Shown: positions 1 through 7,841 of the stretch, piece after piece
Layout of the letters: each line of letters opens with the position of its first letter
Position numbering within the stretch: position 1 is the first letter of the stretch
NCBI GenBank assembly: GCA_004557125.1
Contig: SFET01000002.1
Location: forward strand, 62,001 to 126,000
DNA length: 64,000 bases
Source of the DNA: Clostridiales bacterium
GTDB taxonomy: Bacteria; Bacillota; Clostridia; Christensenellales; Aristaeellaceae
Direction: 5' to 3'
The notes under the pieces: model-generated
What the model saw: only the letters and a program-made list of their open reading frames with translations
What the model was told of the DNA's origin: nothing
Databases searched by the model: none
Position numbers and translations under genes: made by a program

Positions 1-472
1 CTACTTTTCCGACGAGGTTGAGCAAGTTCTGAAGGACTATCTGAAGCTGCGTCGCGAGATCACCGCTGTGCCCGGCGACGAGGACGCGCTGTTTCTGTCG
101 CTGCAAAACCGACGAATCTCCGTGCGCGCGGTGCAGAATATGGTCAAAAAGTATGCGACCCAGGCGGCTCCGCTGAAAAAGCACCTGAGTCCGCACAAGC
201 TGCGCTCCACCTTCGGCACGAACCTCTACCATGAGACCGGCGACATCTACCTGGTGGCGGATGTGCTGGGCCACTCGGACGTGAACACGACCCGCCGGCA
301 TTACGCCGCAATGAGCGACGATCGCCGCCGCATGGCGGCACAAAAGGTGCGCGCTCGGGAGGATTCGCGAACAAAAGCGCAGGTTGACTCCCCCATTTCT
401 GCACCCTCTGCGGTGGAAAACCATGGGAATATGCAGTCAACAGCGCACAAAGATGCAGATGATGGAGAGTAG
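1..472 (+). CDS. Tyrosine recombinase/integrase, C-terminal part (5' end outside window)
   Basis: This is the catalytic half of a tyrosine site-specific recombinase whose start lies before the window; the open frame runs from base 2 to a TAG at 470. Visible catalytic motifs are the H-x-x-R box (HKLR, His codon at 194, Arg codon at 203), LGHSDVNTT with the second His, and the nucleophile Tyr in HYAAM (codon 302-304). About 55 residues follow the Tyr, a charged, probably disordered tail longer than in XerC/XerD. The protein could be an integrase of a mobile element or a housekeeping Xer-like enzyme; the missing N-terminal half prevents a decision. It is followed by a strong terminator shared with the convergent rnhA. 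Confidence 0.85.
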   Translation, partial: YFSDEVEQVLKDYLKLRREITAVPGDEDALFLSLQNRRISVRAVQNMVKKYATQAAPLKKHLSPHKLRSTFGTNLYHETGDIYLVADVLGHSDVNTTRRHYAAMSDDRRRMAAQKVRAREDSRTKAQVDSPISAPSAVENHGNMQSTAHKDADDGE

Positions 473-478
473 CACGAA

Positions 479-517
479 AAAATAGACCGAAGTCTGTAAA
501 AGACTTCGGTCTATTTT
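479..517. terminator. Bidirectional rho-independent terminator
   Basis: A perfect 17-bp inverted repeat (479-495 and 501-517) has a 5-base loop GTAAA, with A-rich and T-rich ends that give a U tract on either strand. It serves the recombinase from the left and rnhA from the right. Confidence 0.93.
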
Positions 518-954
518 GATCTTCTTCGCTTGATTTCGCCGGTGGCAAGCTCATCGCAGCGGTTGTTCAGCGGGTTGTCCGCGTGTCCCTTGACCTTGTG
601 CCAGGAGATGCGATGCATCTGTGTAAATTTGAGCAGTTCTTCCCACAGGTCGCGGTTCTCCACCGGCTTCTTGTCGCTCTTGACCCAGCCGCGACGCACC
701 CAGTTGGCCAGCCAATTCTGCAAAAATGCGTTGCAGAGATAGGCGCTGTCAGTATAGACGTCCACCTCGCAGGGCTCCTTGAGCCTGGAGAGCGCCTCGA
801 TGGGCGCGAGCAGCTCCATGCGGTTGTTGGTGGTGTGCTCCGCAAAGCCGGAGAGCTCCAGCTTCTGCTCCTTGTAGATCAGAATCGCGCCCCAGCCGCC
901 GGGACCAGGGTTGCCGGAGCATGCTCCATCGGTGTAGATTGTCACACGCTTCAT
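511..954 (-). CDS. rnhA: Ribonuclease HI
   Basis: RNase HI cleaves the RNA strand of RNA-DNA hybrids in the cytoplasm. The 147-residue length is typical of the family. The full acidic active site is visible: D9 in YTDGACSGNPGPGG, E47 in NNRMELLA, D69 in TDSAYL, then H124 in KVKGHADN and D134 in NRCDELA. The start ATG overlaps the stop of the upstream lipoprotein gene (ATGA), so the two are translationally coupled. The C-terminus is a short basic tail (IKRRRSK) and the stop codon falls inside the bidirectional terminator. Confidence 0.96.
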   Translation of the reverse strand: MKRVTIYTDGACSGNPGPGGWGAILIYKEQKLELSGFAEHTTNNRMELLAPIEALSRLKEPCEVDVYTDSAYLCNAFLQNWLANWVRRGWVKSDKKPVENRDLWEELLKFTQMHRISWHKVKGHADNPLNNRCDELATGEIKRRRSK

Positions 955-1916
955 TCCACAACCTCCAATTCTTCCGAAAATGCCGCTGCAAGCGCGCGGG
1001 CATTGGCTCTCTGCGCTTCAAAATAGCCCTCGGCGCCCTCGTCTGCACGCCGCGTGGACAGCACATCCAGCGCCACAAGCCGGAATCCGGCCGCTTCCAG
1101 GGCCTTACAGAAGGCCTCCGGGGCCTGCTTTTCGATCAGTATGACCCGGGCCTCGCAGCTTGTCAGCATCGCAATGCAATCCTCCAACTCCTTGTCGTAG
1201 AGCGCCGAACCGCTCTCCCGGGCATAGTACAGCTCCACATCCAGATCAAACTCCTGCGCCGTGTAGATCAGCGCCTCATTCATGACGATCACCTTCCGGC
1301 CCCGCAGGTCTCCGGTCAGCGCGTGCATCTCCTCCCGAAGCGACTCCAGTCTGTTTTTGGCATTTTCCAGATTTTTGCTGTACAGCTCGCCATACTCCGG
1401 GTCGAGGACGCTCATATTCGCGGCGATGCGCTCCGCAATTGCGATTGCACCGTCTATGCTCATGTAGATGTGGGGATTTTCGCCCGTTGAATCGGAGTCT
1501 TCGCCGGTTTCATTGACAGGTTCCACCGTCGCAAGCTCCAGATTGTACAGGACGCTGGCGACGGCCGGGCCCGTCTCGCCCAGTGCGTAGAGCGTGGACG
1601 CAAAGCTCTCGAGTCCGCGTCCGCCGGAAATCACCGCGTCCGCAGACTGCGCCAGCAGCGCCAGATCCCAATCGGAGAGGCCGTAAGTGCGGAAACTGCC
1701 ATCCATGGGCTGCGCAAGGCAATTCAGCTTCAGATTTGGAACGTCCTTCACGATCAGCTCTGCGAGCGCATAGATCGGATAGAAGGTGGCGTACACATTG
1801 ATCGCCTCCTCCGCCTCCGGCGCATCCGTCTGTGTTTGAAAACCGCAGCCGCTGAGCGCGCAGGCCATCAGGCCCAGGCACAGCACGAGTGCGATAAGTT
1901 TGATCGACAGCTTCAT
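951..1916 (-). CDS. ZnuA/TroA-superfamily substrate-binding lipoprotein with altered metal ligands
   Basis: This 321-residue lipoprotein has a type II signal peptide (lipobox LSGC, Cys24) and the fold signatures of cluster A-1 metal-binding proteins (FYPIYALAEL near residue 45, NPHIYMS with His149, a long central helix). The ligand positions are unusual: where ZnuA-type proteins have a His before DFEPT, this one has Met71 (QPMDGS), and the third site reads MNEALIYTA with Asn/Glu instead of His. No permease or ATPase gene is next to it; rnhA follows with an ATGA overlap. It may bind a different metal or a metal complex, or may share the ZnuBC-like transporter encoded at 41-43 kb. The superfamily assignment is firm, the substrate unknown. 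Confidence 0.8.
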   Translation of the reverse strand: MKLSIKLIALVLCLGLMACALSGCGFQTQTDAPEAEEAINVYATFYPIYALAELIVKDVPNLKLNCLAQPMDGSFRTYGLSDWDLALLAQSADAVISGGRGLESFASTLYALGETGPAVASVLYNLELATVEPVNETGEDSDSTGENPHIYMSIDGAIAIAERIAANMSVLDPEYGELYSKNLENAKNRLESLREEMHALTGDLRGRKVIVMNEALIYTAQEFDLDVELYYARESGSALYDKELEDCIAMLTSCEARVILIEKQAPEAFCKALEAAGFRLVALDVLSTRRADEGAEGYFEAQRANARALAAAFSEELEVVE

Positions 1917-2016
1917 GAAATTCTCCCGTAGATTTTCTCTGCATCATCGTCGCTTTGCAGATGCACAAGCGACCCCGGCCTTCGCCTGCACAGGCCGTGC
2001 AGCTTGCCCGTTCCAT

Positions 2017-2045
2017 ATTGTAGCACATCTGCGGACATAAAACAA
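2017..2045 (-). promoter_or_regulatory. Sigma-A promoter for the lipoprotein-rnhA pair
   Basis: The minus strand reads TTGTTT, 17 bases, TACAAT, with an extended TGC in front of the -10 box. It overlaps the U tract of the spoIID terminator, so the two transcription units are packed back to back. Confidence 0.7.
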
Positions 2046-2072
2046 CGCCGCAGATTCCGAAGAATCTGCGGC
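2039..2072 (-). terminator. Terminator after spoIID
   Basis: An 11-bp stem (GCCGCAGATTC and its complement, 2047-2057 and 2062-2072) with a 4-base loop is followed on the minus strand by GTTGTTTTA. Confidence 0.85.
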
Positions 2073-2087
2073 GGTTGCTTGCAGCCG

Positions 2088-3071
2088 TTACCAGAGCTCC
2101 ACAAGGTCGACGCCGGAGTAGTAGTACAAGACAATCTCCTCGGCCGTCTTGCCCTCATCCGCCATCTGATGCGCGCCCCACTGGGACATGCCCACGCCGT
2201 GGCCGAAGCCGCTGCCGGTGAACGTGATTTCGTCGCCGTGGATTTCAATGGAGCGGATCAGCGTGCTCTTGAGCTCAGAGGCGCCAATTTGCAGGCGGAA
2301 CGTGGGCGCAGAAACCTCTGACTGTCCATTGACCAGGAAGGTCACTGCCCTGCCGGATTCGCCATATTCGGCGATTTCAAAGTTCTCAATCGCATCCACC
2401 GACACGCCCGCATCCGCACAGGCCTGACGTACCTGTTCCAGGCTGAAGCTGGCCGTCCAATTCTGCACCTCCTCCGGCGCCTGATCGGACTCCGGAGACT
2501 CCACGATCTTCAGATATGGAGGATCTTCACTGTAATCCAGCGCCTTGGTGGGCAGCTCCGTCTTACCGCCGGAGTGCGCGTGGAACCAAGCCTGGGTGAA
2601 ATCGCCGTCGGCCACCATGACGATGCCACGGGTCTCATTGACGGCCTCGCGAATCCGATCGTTGATCGCATCCGCATCGTAGGCCTGGGCCTCCTGCACA
2701 TCGGTGGAGATGTCCGCGCCCTCATAGCCGGAGGTTTTGGTGGTCAGGAACTTCATCGTGAAGGTGCGCGCCAGGATTGCCTGGGCCTTCAGTGCCTCGA
2801 TGGGCCAGGTGTTCTTCATTTCTCCCGCGACAACGCCCATGATGTAGCTCTCCAGATCCATCTCCTCCACGGTTTCAGACGCCGTGTTGTACACCTTGAG
2901 CACCGGCACGCCGTCCGCATTGCGGGAGAGCCGCTCCGGAATCTCCGGCACGTCGGCCTTGTCCGCATCATTGCTCTCATTTGTGCCCATGCAGCCGCTC
3001 AGGCTCAGAATCAGCGCCAGGCAGCAGAGTGTCGCCAGCATGCGCCGGAAGAATGTGGGTTTTCGGTTCAT
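2088..3071 (-). CDS. spoIID: SpoIID/LytB-domain protein (sporulation-type peptidoglycan lytic transglycosylase)
   Basis: SpoIID-family enzymes cut glycan strands during engulfment of the forespore. The 327-residue protein has a basic N-terminus, a lipobox-like LSLSGC and then the SpoIID domain: ESYIMGVVAGEM with the catalytic Glu, WPIEALKAQAILART, HAHSGG and the C-terminal GFGHGVGMSQWGA. The ATG at 3071 is chosen because GAGGTG lies six bases upstream; the ATG and GTG just before it overlap that site. It lies 48 bases downstream of radA on the same strand. The lipobox suggests a lipoprotein rather than a plain membrane anchor. No spoIIQ or spoIIIE neighbours are seen, so a vegetative LytB-like role remains possible. 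Confidence 0.88.
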   Translation of the reverse strand: MNRKPTFFRRMLATLCCLALILSLSGCMGTNESNDADKADVPEIPERLSRNADGVPVLKVYNTASETVEEMDLESYIMGVVAGEMKNTWPIEALKAQAILARTFTMKFLTTKTSGYEGADISTDVQEAQAYDADAINDRIREAVNETRGIVMVADGDFTQAWFHAHSGGKTELPTKALDYSEDPPYLKIVESPESDQAPEEVQNWTASFSLEQVRQACADAGVSVDAIENFEIAEYGESGRAVTFLVNGQSEVSAPTFRLQIGASELKSTLIRSIEIHGDEITFTGSGFGHGVGMSQWGAHQMADEGKTAEEIVLYYYSGVDLVELW

Positions 3072-3119
3072 ATCCATCACCTCGCGCTTAGATTGAACCG
3101 ATGGCGCGAAAAAAATGCA

Positions 3120-4502
3120 TCAATTCGCGAACAAACCCAACTCACCCACGGCCTGAGAGACCGTATCCACGCCCACCACGCGCATACCCTCCGGGATCTT
3201 CAGATTGCGCAGGTTGCCTTTGGGCAGAATCACCTGGTCGAAGCCCAGGCGCATGCACTCCAGAATGCGGCGCTCCGCCTGAGGCACAGCGCGCACCTCG
3301 CCCGCCAGGCCCACCTCGCCCATCACCGCCCAGTTGCCCTCAGTGGGACGGTTGCGGAAGGAGGAGGCGACGGCAGCGCACAGGGCAAGATCCGCCGCAG
3401 GCTCCGTCAGCGACAGGCCGCCGGCGATGTTGATGTATACGTCCTTGTCGTACAGGCGCATGCCGGCGCGCTTTTCCAGCACCGCCAGCAGCAATGCCAG
3501 GCGGCCCTGATCCACGCCGCTGGCCATGCGCCGGGGATTTCCGAACACGGTGGCCGACACCAGCGCCTGCACATCCGTCAAAAGCGGCCGGGAGCCTTCA
3601 ATGGCGCACATGATGACCGAACCGCTGGCGTTGTGCGCGCGCTCGGAGAGCAGCGCTTCACTGGCGTTGAGCACCTCCGCCATGCCCTCGTTGGTCATCT
3701 CAAACATGCCCAGCTCGTTGACGGAGCCGAAGCGGTTCTTCACCGCGCGCAACAGCCGGTACTGATGCTGCCGGTCACCCTCGAAGTAGAGTACGGCATC
3801 CACCATGTGTTCCAGAATGCGCGGACCCGCAATGGCGCCCTCCTTCGTGACGTGGCCCACCAGAAATACGCTGCAGTTGCTCAGTTTCGCCAGACGCATC
3901 AGCCGCGATGCGCACTCGCGCACCTGGGATACGCTGCCCGGCGCAGAGGCCATCTCCGGCAGGTACATGGTCTGGATGGAATCTACCACCATGATCCGGG
4001 GCGCGAGCTGGTCCATGCGCTTCTCCACCGTGTTCAGATCGTTTTCCGAGAGCACGTAGAAGCCCGAGGTGCTGGCGCCCAGACGGTTGGCGCGCATCTT
4101 GATCTGCCGCGCGGACTCCTCGCCGGAGACGTAGAGCACGCGAATGTCCTCACGGGAGAGGTTGGCGCAGACCTGGGTCAGCAGCGTGGACTTGCCGATG
4201 CCGGGATCGCCGCCCACGAGCACCAGCGAACCCTCCACGATGCCGCCGCCCAGTACCCGATCCAGCTCGCCGATGCTGCTGGGGATGCGCGCGAGGGCGT
4301 CGTCGGGAATCTGATCGATGCGCAACGCCTCGGCGTCGCTGCCCGGCGCGCGCTTGAGCTTCTTTTCCGCCACATTGAACTCCACCTTGGGCGCCTGCTC
4401 CGTCAGCGTATTCCAGTTGCCGCAGTCCGGACACTTCCCCAGCCAGCGCGGCGTCTCATAGCCGCACTCGCTGCACACATAGACCGTCTTGGACTTTGCC
4501 AC
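3120..4502 (-). CDS. radA: DNA repair protein RadA
   Basis: RadA is a RecA-related ATPase that processes recombination intermediates and drives branch migration. The 460-residue protein has the N-terminal zinc finger (C10, C13, C24, C27 in CSECG and CPDCGNW), Walker A GGDPGIGKST at 97-106, the RadA signature KNRFG at 255-259, and a C-terminal Lon-like domain (INIAGGLSLTEPAADLALC). I place the start at a GTG at 4502 because GGAGGT lies eight bases upstream and the protein then begins MAKSKTVYVC, as in homologues; frames extending to 4550 have no ribosome site. It leads into spoIID. Confidence 0.95.
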   Translation of the reverse strand: MAKSKTVYVCSECGYETPRWLGKCPDCGNWNTLTEQAPKVEFNVAEKKLKRAPGSDAEALRIDQIPDDALARIPSSIGELDRVLGGGIVEGSLVLVGGDPGIGKSTLLTQVCANLSREDIRVLYVSGEESARQIKMRANRLGASTSGFYVLSENDLNTVEKRMDQLAPRIMVVDSIQTMYLPEMASAPGSVSQVRECASRLMRLAKLSNCSVFLVGHVTKEGAIAGPRILEHMVDAVLYFEGDRQHQYRLLRAVKNRFGSVNELGMFEMTNEGMAEVLNASEALLSERAHNASGSVIMCAIEGSRPLLTDVQALVSATVFGNPRRMASGVDQGRLALLLAVLEKRAGMRLYDKDVYINIAGGLSLTEPAADLALCAAVASSFRNRPTEGNWAVMGEVGLAGEVRAVPQAERRILECMRLGFDQVILPKGNLRNLKIPEGMRVVGVDTVSQAVGELGLFAN

Positions 4503-4585
4503 AGTTTTTACCTCCAGTATCTGCATTTTCAGGCGGCGGCTTAGCCACATGGGATTGTGCCTTCGCCGGTACTTTTCTGAAACTT

Positions 4586-4637
4586 ATTATAGCATATCCC
4601 CGGAAAACTTGCCAGATCGGCGAATTCGTTTTATAAT
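4586..4637. promoter_or_regulatory. Divergent promoters for radA and the metallophosphoesterase-like gene
   Basis: On the plus strand TTGCCA (4609-4614), 17 bases, TATAAT (4632-4637). On the minus strand an extended -10 TGCTATAAT (4586-4591) has the same TTGCCA/TGGCAA block as its weak -35. The two -35 elements are the same six base pairs, so the promoters may compete. Confidence 0.75.
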
Positions 4638-4673
4638 AAAATAGAGATTGTATTGTATCAAAGGGAGATATCT

Positions 4674-6149
4674 ATGCAGGATACGGAGAAGAAATCCCCG
4701 GAAACCGAGCGCCCGCGCCAGGGCAGGCACGCTGCGCCCAAGCCCGCTGTCGAACCGGCAGATCCCGTTGAGAAGGATGTGCCGGTGGAGGAGGAGGTTC
4801 TCCTGGGCGAAGAGGGCGAGATCCCGCTGCGTCGAAAGAAAAAAACCGGAAAGAAGGCCGGCGTTGCATCCGGGAATGCAAAGAAATCCAACGGGAAGCA
4901 CTCCGGGAAGAAGCCGAGGGCTAAGGGCAAAAAGAAGCGGGGCGCCAAGATTCTCAATGCGGTTCCCCCACTATTTTCCGACAAGAAATTTCATCGGAAG
5001 AAGAGCCTGTTCGAAATCATGAGCGCCACCAGTGAGGACGGCCCCTTCAAGCCGCTGCGCATCTTTGGTCATGAGATCCGCTTCTGGCCGCTGTTTTTGC
5101 TGGTGCTGCTGGCGATGCTGGTTGGTGTAATCGTCATAAGCAACGGCAATGTGACGGTGGTTTCGGAACAGGTCACGGTGGTCGGCCTGCCGAGTGATCT
5201 GGAGAATTACAGCATTCTGGTGATCTCCGACATGAATGGCAAGCGCTTCGGCGATCAGCAGAGTTCGCTTGCGCGACAGGTGGACAGTCTGGGCTACAAC
5301 ATGATCCTCTGCGTCGGCGATATGGTGGGCAGCGACGGCGATCCTGAACCCTTCTATGAATTCCTGGAGGGAATCTCCCATCCGGAGCGGGTCTATTTCG
5401 TCGCAGGAGATTCCGATCCCGGCCCCTACGTGGAGGTCGCCCGGGATATCCAGGGTACGCTGCAGCAGATCGTGCTGGAGGATTGGATCCTCGGCGCCAT
5501 TGAGCGCGGCGCAAACTACGTGGACGCTCCGGTGAAGGTGAGCGTCGGCAGCAGCAATGTCTGGCTCACGCCCAGCAACTTCCTGAACGTGGAGGCCATT
5601 TCCTACCGCGAAACCTGGAGGGAGCAGATGCAGCAGGAGGAGGACGGCACCATTTCCGGCCTGGAATCCGACTACAACAGCCTGCCCTTCACCAGCTATC
5701 GCTATGCTCTTGCCCAGAAGTTCTACGATGCCGCAAACAGCATCTCCTCCTCGGATCTGCTGATCTGTCTCTCCCACATCGTGCCCAGCGACGGCTTCAT
5801 CGAATCCGCTGCCACGCACGACAATGACGACGGGCTCTATCTGTTCGAGCCGGAGCTGATCGTATCCGGTCACTACTGCGGCGGCGTGTGGAAGATCCCC
5901 GTGCTGGGCGCCTTCTATGTGCCGAATCGCATGCTGCCCCGCTACGGCTGGTTCCCGGCGAAGGAGGATGTAAACGGCCTGAGCAAGATCGGCGAAAGTC
6001 AGGTCTATCTGACCGGCGGACTCTCGACCAACTCAAAGCTGCCGTTTTTGTTCTTCCGCGCGTTCAACGATCCGGAGATCAACATGCTGACTCTGACGGC
6101 CAAGCTGCCGGACAACATGCTGGAATCGGCGGTCTGGACCGGTAATTGA
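4674..6149 (+). CDS. Membrane-anchored calcineurin-like phosphoesterase-fold protein with degenerate metal site
   Basis: The 491-residue protein has a highly charged, low-complexity N-terminus (1-110, rich in Lys, Pro, Glu), one membrane segment at about 138-156, and an extracellular metallophosphoesterase fold. The family blocks can be followed but several ligands differ: SDMNG (D186; usual DxH, here Asn), GDMVG (215-219), GDSD (245-248; usual GNHD), LSH, and SGHYCGG (usual GHxHGG). The start at 4674 is supported by AGGGAGA upstream. It is a single-gene unit between its own promoter and a terminator. Either the enzyme uses fewer metals or the domain is a binding module; the substrate is unknown. 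Confidence 0.75.
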   Translation: MQDTEKKSPETERPRQGRHAAPKPAVEPADPVEKDVPVEEEVLLGEEGEIPLRRKKKTGKKAGVASGNAKKSNGKHSGKKPRAKGKKKRGAKILNAVPPLFSDKKFHRKKSLFEIMSATSEDGPFKPLRIFGHEIRFWPLFLLVLLAMLVGVIVISNGNVTVVSEQVTVVGLPSDLENYSILVISDMNGKRFGDQQSSLARQVDSLGYNMILCVGDMVGSDGDPEPFYEFLEGISHPERVYFVAGDSDPGPYVEVARDIQGTLQQIVLEDWILGAIERGANYVDAPVKVSVGSSNVWLTPSNFLNVEAISYRETWREQMQQEEDGTISGLESDYNSLPFTSYRYALAQKFYDAANSISSSDLLICLSHIVPSDGFIESAATHDNDDGLYLFEPELIVSGHYCGGVWKIPVLGAFYVPNRMLPRYGWFPAKEDVNGLSKIGESQVYLTGGLSTNSKLPFLFFRAFNDPEINMLTLTAKLPDNMLESAVWTGN

Positions 6150-6157
6150 TCCCATTT

Positions 6158-6189
6158 CCCCGCAGTTCGACGATGGACTGCGGGGTTTT
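6158..6189 (+). terminator. Terminator after the phosphoesterase-like gene
   Basis: A 9-bp stem CCCCGCAGT (6158-6166) pairs with ACTGCGGGG (6177-6185), followed by TTTT. Confidence 0.88.
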
Positions 6190-6237
6190 CAGCTTTCAAA
6201 ACGCCTGTACTCCAGTCTGGACGGATAAGCTCCGCCG

Positions 6238-6275
6238 GATCTCCCCGCAGCCATTGCGCTTGCGGGGAGATTTTT
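6238..6275 (+). terminator. Second terminator-like hairpin just upstream of the ger operon
   Basis: ATCTCCCCGCA pairs with TGCGGGGAGAT around an 11-base loop, followed by TTTTT. It lies directly in front of the sigma-G-like promoter and would insulate the germination operon from read-through. Confidence 0.8.
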
Positions 6276-6305
6276 GCATAAAAACTTGAAAAATCCTCCA
6301 TACTG
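6276..6305 (+). promoter_or_regulatory. Sigma-G-type promoter for the ger operon
   Basis: GCATA (6276-6280), 18 bases, CATACTG (6299-6305) matches the forespore sigma-G consensus GHATR-N17/18-CATnHTA with only the last base off. It sits 28 bases before the first ger start codon. This fits the known forespore expression of gerA-type operons. Confidence 0.7.
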
Positions 6306-6332
6306 AAAGCCGATTGTCGGGAGGTGAAAGTC

Positions 6333-7841
6333 GTGGCGGAGATGCCCCATGCCGATCTTCTGCACCAGAGCATTGATCCGGAGCTGGATCGGAGCCTGGA
6401 TGCGCTCAAAACGATCCTGAATTATCCCAAGAATGAGGACGCGCAGTTCCGCGAATACCGCATTGGATCGCTGCGGGTCTGCGCCGCATACATCGAAGGC
6501 ATGGCAGATGAGGAGCGCATCGCCGAATTCGTACTGCATGCCATCAAGGGTGCGAGGGACGTCCCTCCGGATCCGGCGAAGCGCGCAGAATGGCTGAACG
6601 AACGGCTGATTGAAATTGCCCAGTCGAAGTCCATCACGGAGAACAGCGAGGCCATTCCGGCGATCCTTTCGGGCATGGCCTGCCTGCTGATCGACGGTGC
6701 GGAGGAAGCGCTTCTACTGGAGACGCGCAACTATCCCCATCGCAGCGTGGAGCAGCCCACCACCGAGGCTGTGGTCGGCGGCCCGCACGAGGGCTTCAAC
6801 GAGCACTTCCGCACGAACATCAGCCTGATTCGCCGCTACGTGCAGTCACCGGAGCTGATCACTCAGAAGATGACCGTCGGCACGCGCATTCCCACGCAGA
6901 TTGCCATTCTGTATCTCAACGGCGTCGCCGAGGAAAAGTGCGTGCAGGAGGTCAAGCGCCGCCTGATGTGCATTCAGGCTGCGAAGATCGGCGGCATCGG
7001 CCAGCTTCAGCAGTATCTGGAGGACCGTCCCTACGCGCTGCTACCACAGATGCTTGAAACGGAGCGCCCGGATCGCGCCGCCTCCTGCCTGGAGGACGGC
7101 CAGATCGCCATCATCTGCGAAAACTCGCCCTACGCACTCATCGCGCCGGTGACCATCTTTCACCTGATTCACGCCTCGGACGATTCCTTCATGCGCTGGC
7201 AGTACGGCACGACGCTGCGGGTCATCCGCATGGCAGGCATCCTGGTGTCCCTGCTGCTGCCTGCGCTCTACATCGCCGTCACCCACTATCACACCCATCT
7301 GATCCCGATTTCGCTGCTGACCTCCATTGCCGAATCCAGGACAAACGTACCCTTTCCGATTCTGGTCGAAGTGCTCTTCATGGAGTTCTCCTTCTATCTG
7401 CTCAATGAGGCCGGCATGCGCACGCCCAAGCAGATCGGCTCCGCCTTCGGTATCATCGGCGCGCTGGTGCTGGGACAGGCGGCGGTTTCCGCGTCGATCA
7501 TCAGTCCGATCCTGATCATCATCATTGCCCTCACCGGCCTGGGCAGCTACGCGATTCCAAACTTCGGCTTCGGCGTAGGACTGATGCTGTACCGGCTGCT
7601 GCTTGTACTCCTGAGCGCGTTGCTGGGCATTTACGGCGTGATTCTGGGCATGTTTCTGATCCTCGCCCACCTGTGCTCCATGAAGTCCTTCGGCGTGGAT
7701 TACCTCGCGCCGGTTGCCCCGCACCGGTCGCACAACCCGGATATCCTGCTGCGGCTGCCGGTGTGGCGCCAGCGGCGGATTCTGTTCTTTGCCGCGCCCG
7801 ACAGCTGGATGCGGGAGAAAAAGGAGGTCAAGAACCGATGA
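6333..7841 (+). CDS. gerAA: Spore germinant receptor subunit A (GerA family)
   Basis: This is the large subunit of a germinant receptor in the inner spore membrane. The 502-residue protein has a soluble N-terminal half (conserved DGQIAIICENSPYALIAP near residue 250) and a membrane C-terminal half with several hydrophobic helices from about residue 290, including the family block FPILVEVLFMEFSFYLLNEAG. The GTG at 6333 is preferred because GGAGG lies eight bases upstream; the GTG at 6324 overlaps that site. It overlaps gerB by four bases (ATGA). The nutrient recognised cannot be read from sequence. Confidence 0.93.
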   Translation: MAEMPHADLLHQSIDPELDRSLDALKTILNYPKNEDAQFREYRIGSLRVCAAYIEGMADEERIAEFVLHAIKGARDVPPDPAKRAEWLNERLIEIAQSKSITENSEAIPAILSGMACLLIDGAEEALLLETRNYPHRSVEQPTTEAVVGGPHEGFNEHFRTNISLIRRYVQSPELITQKMTVGTRIPTQIAILYLNGVAEEKCVQEVKRRLMCIQAAKIGGIGQLQQYLEDRPYALLPQMLETERPDRAASCLEDGQIAIICENSPYALIAPVTIFHLIHASDDSFMRWQYGTTLRVIRMAGILVSLLLPALYIAVTHYHTHLIPISLLTSIAESRTNVPFPILVEVLFMEFSFYLLNEAGMRTPKQIGSAFGIIGALVLGQAAVSASIISPILIIIIALTGLGSYAIPNFGFGVGLMLYRLLLVLLSALLGIYGVILGMFLILAHLCSMKSFGVDYLAPVAPHRSHNPDILLRLPVWRQRRILFFAAPDSWMREKKEVKNR

